The notes under the pieces are model-generated. The model searched no databases. It was given only the letters and a program-made list of their open reading frames with translations, and was not told the DNA's origin. Below, piece by piece: positions 5,536 to 6,333 of a stretch of DNA of 6,333 bases (its first letter is position 1; each line of letters begins with the position of its first letter). Where the stretch lies: positions 1 through 6,333 of the forward strand of contig CANQVY010000073.1 in NCBI GenBank assembly GCA_947627405.1. The letters run 5' to 3'. Made by a program: the position numbers and the translations under genes. This stretch comes from an uncultured Bacilli bacterium. GTDB taxonomy: Bacteria > Bacillota_I > Bacilli_A > RF39 > UBA660.

Positions 5536-6333
5536 ATGGCAAGAAGAAAAAGAAAAGAAAAGAAAAAAAGAAAAATCAGAAAAACAACCATCTTGTTTAT
5601 AATTTTGGATTTTTTAATGGCAATTTGTTTTTTCCTTTTCTATGGACCTTTCTCTTATTTTAGAAATTTAATTATTTGTACAGCTACTGTGACAAAGACA
5701 CATGGTTGGATCGCTTATACATTTTTTAGTGAAGAAACTATTAATAAAGTAAAAGCGGCAAATTCATATGTTTATTTAACTGATGAAGTGAATTTAGATG
5801 ATATCGTTTTTGATACTTCCGAAAAAGATCATTATAATAATAAATACGATGAAATGGTATTAAAAAGAGAAAAAGGAAATAATGATTACAAGTTGTTTGA
5901 TGTGGAAGTTGGAGGATATGAAGCCCATATGGTTGCCATTTATAATCCGGCAAAAATTAAATTAATTACATCGAGATCTTTTAATACTGGTAATGGTGCT
6001 GAAACTGTCCTTTCTATGTGTGATCGATTTGGTGGATTGGTATGCATTAACGGAGGTAGATTTCAAGATACAACTGGTTGGGGAAGTGATATTCCAAAAG
6101 GATACTTAATTAAAGATAGTAAAATTATTTGGTCGGATAACAACGAAAAAGCAAATTTAATTGGATTTAATAAGGAAAACAAGTTGGTCTTGGCTACAAT
6201 TACTGGGCAACAAGCATTAAATATGGGAATTCGAGATGCCCTAGAATTTGGACCTTTCTTAATTGTAAATGGCAAAAAAATTTCAACACAATCGGGTGCG
6301 GGAGGATATGATCGCGCGGCGCGTGTTGCTATT
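5536..6333 (+). CDS. Partial (3' end missing) membrane-anchored phosphodiester glycosidase family protein (NAGPA/DUF2233)
   Basis: The frame is open to the right edge; 266 residues are visible. The Lys/Arg-rich N-terminus (RRKRKEKKKRKIRK, 3-16) is followed by a membrane helix at about 18-38, so the rest should lie outside the cell. Residues 43-79 (RNLIICTATVTKTHGWIAYTFFSEETINKV and on) are the juxtamembrane segment usual in Firmicutes members of this family. The catalytic-type domain begins near 128, with the family marks INGGRF (171-176), GPFLIVNGK (239-247) and RAARVAI (260-266). The missing end should contain the rest of the domain. The family includes the human uncovering enzyme, which removes GlcNAc from phosphodiester-linked GlcNAc, and bacterial members linked to exopolysaccharide or wall glycopolymers. 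The substrate here is unknown. GGAGGT (5522-5527), inside the preceding gene, sits 8 nt before ATG. ATG follows the upstream stop by 1 nt, so this is a tight operon. Confidence 0.9.
   Translation, partial: MARRKRKEKKKRKIRKTTILFIILDFLMAICFFLFYGPFSYFRNLIICTATVTKTHGWIAYTFFSEETINKVKAANSYVYLTDEVNLDDIVFDTSEKDHYNNKYDEMVLKREKGNNDYKLFDVEVGGYEAHMVAIYNPAKIKLITSRSFNTGNGAETVLSMCDRFGGLVCINGGRFQDTTGWGSDIPKGYLIKDSKIIWSDNNEKANLIGFNKENKLVLATITGQQALNMGIRDALEFGPFLIVNGKKISTQSGAGGYDRAARVAI

Noticed and set aside
4040..6275. Minus-strand frames of 70-75 codons opposite the two membrane-protein genes
   Set aside because: Hydrophobic or Phe/Ser-rich products arise as antisense of Lys/Glu-rich coding sequence; none has a ribosome binding site or family resemblance.
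1..6333. Mollicute-type code with TGA as tryptophan
   Set aside because: The long frames are intact under the standard code and tryptophans in conserved positions are TGG, while stops seen are TAG or TAA.

Overview
This AT-rich window reads like a piece of chromosome from a low-GC Gram-positive bacterium of the Bacilli/Firmicutes side. The evidence is strong AGGAGG-type ribosome binding sites, compact hairpin-plus-T-run terminators, a consensus TTGACA-17-TATAAT promoter, and a recognisable outer spore-coat morphogenetic protein, CotE. Tryptophan is written TGG and no TGA interrupts the long reading frames, so the code is standard. A BspA-type leucine-rich-repeat surface protein and two membrane-anchored ectodomain proteins suggest an uncultured, possibly host-associated or anaerobic, spore-forming lineage. 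The exact taxon cannot be fixed from the sequence. All genes are on the + strand, and no RNA gene, CRISPR array, insertion sequence or attachment site was seen.

Layout: (1) 1-2606 is the 3' part of a large secreted protein gene, open at the left edge. It has a TasA/camelysin-like beta domain, a linker, then 20 LRR_5/BspA repeats in three blocks of 6, 9 and 5, separated by two homologous non-LRR modules. A terminator follows. (2) 2707-3273 is cotE, with a possible late-sporulation promoter in front and a terminator starting at its stop codon. (3) 3403-3932 is rpsP-khpA, a two-gene unit with a near-perfect vegetative promoter and its own terminator. The usual followers rimM, trmD and rplS are absent. 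(4) 4059-6333 is a two-gene operon with an extended -10 promoter. It encodes a single-pass membrane protein with a duplicated ectodomain of no assigned function, then a membrane-anchored phosphodiester glycosidase (NAGPA/DUF2233) family protein that runs off the right edge.

The four units have separate signals and probably separate regulation: a surface adhesin-like protein, a spore coat organiser, a housekeeping translation/RNA-binding pair, and a cell-envelope pair. Only rpsP-khpA and the last two genes are clearly co-transcribed. The most interesting points are the TasA-like plus LRR architecture with repeated insert modules, cotE in a non-Bacillus-like neighbourhood, the detached rpsP-khpA unit, and the duplicated ectodomain protein paired with a phosphodiester glycosidase.
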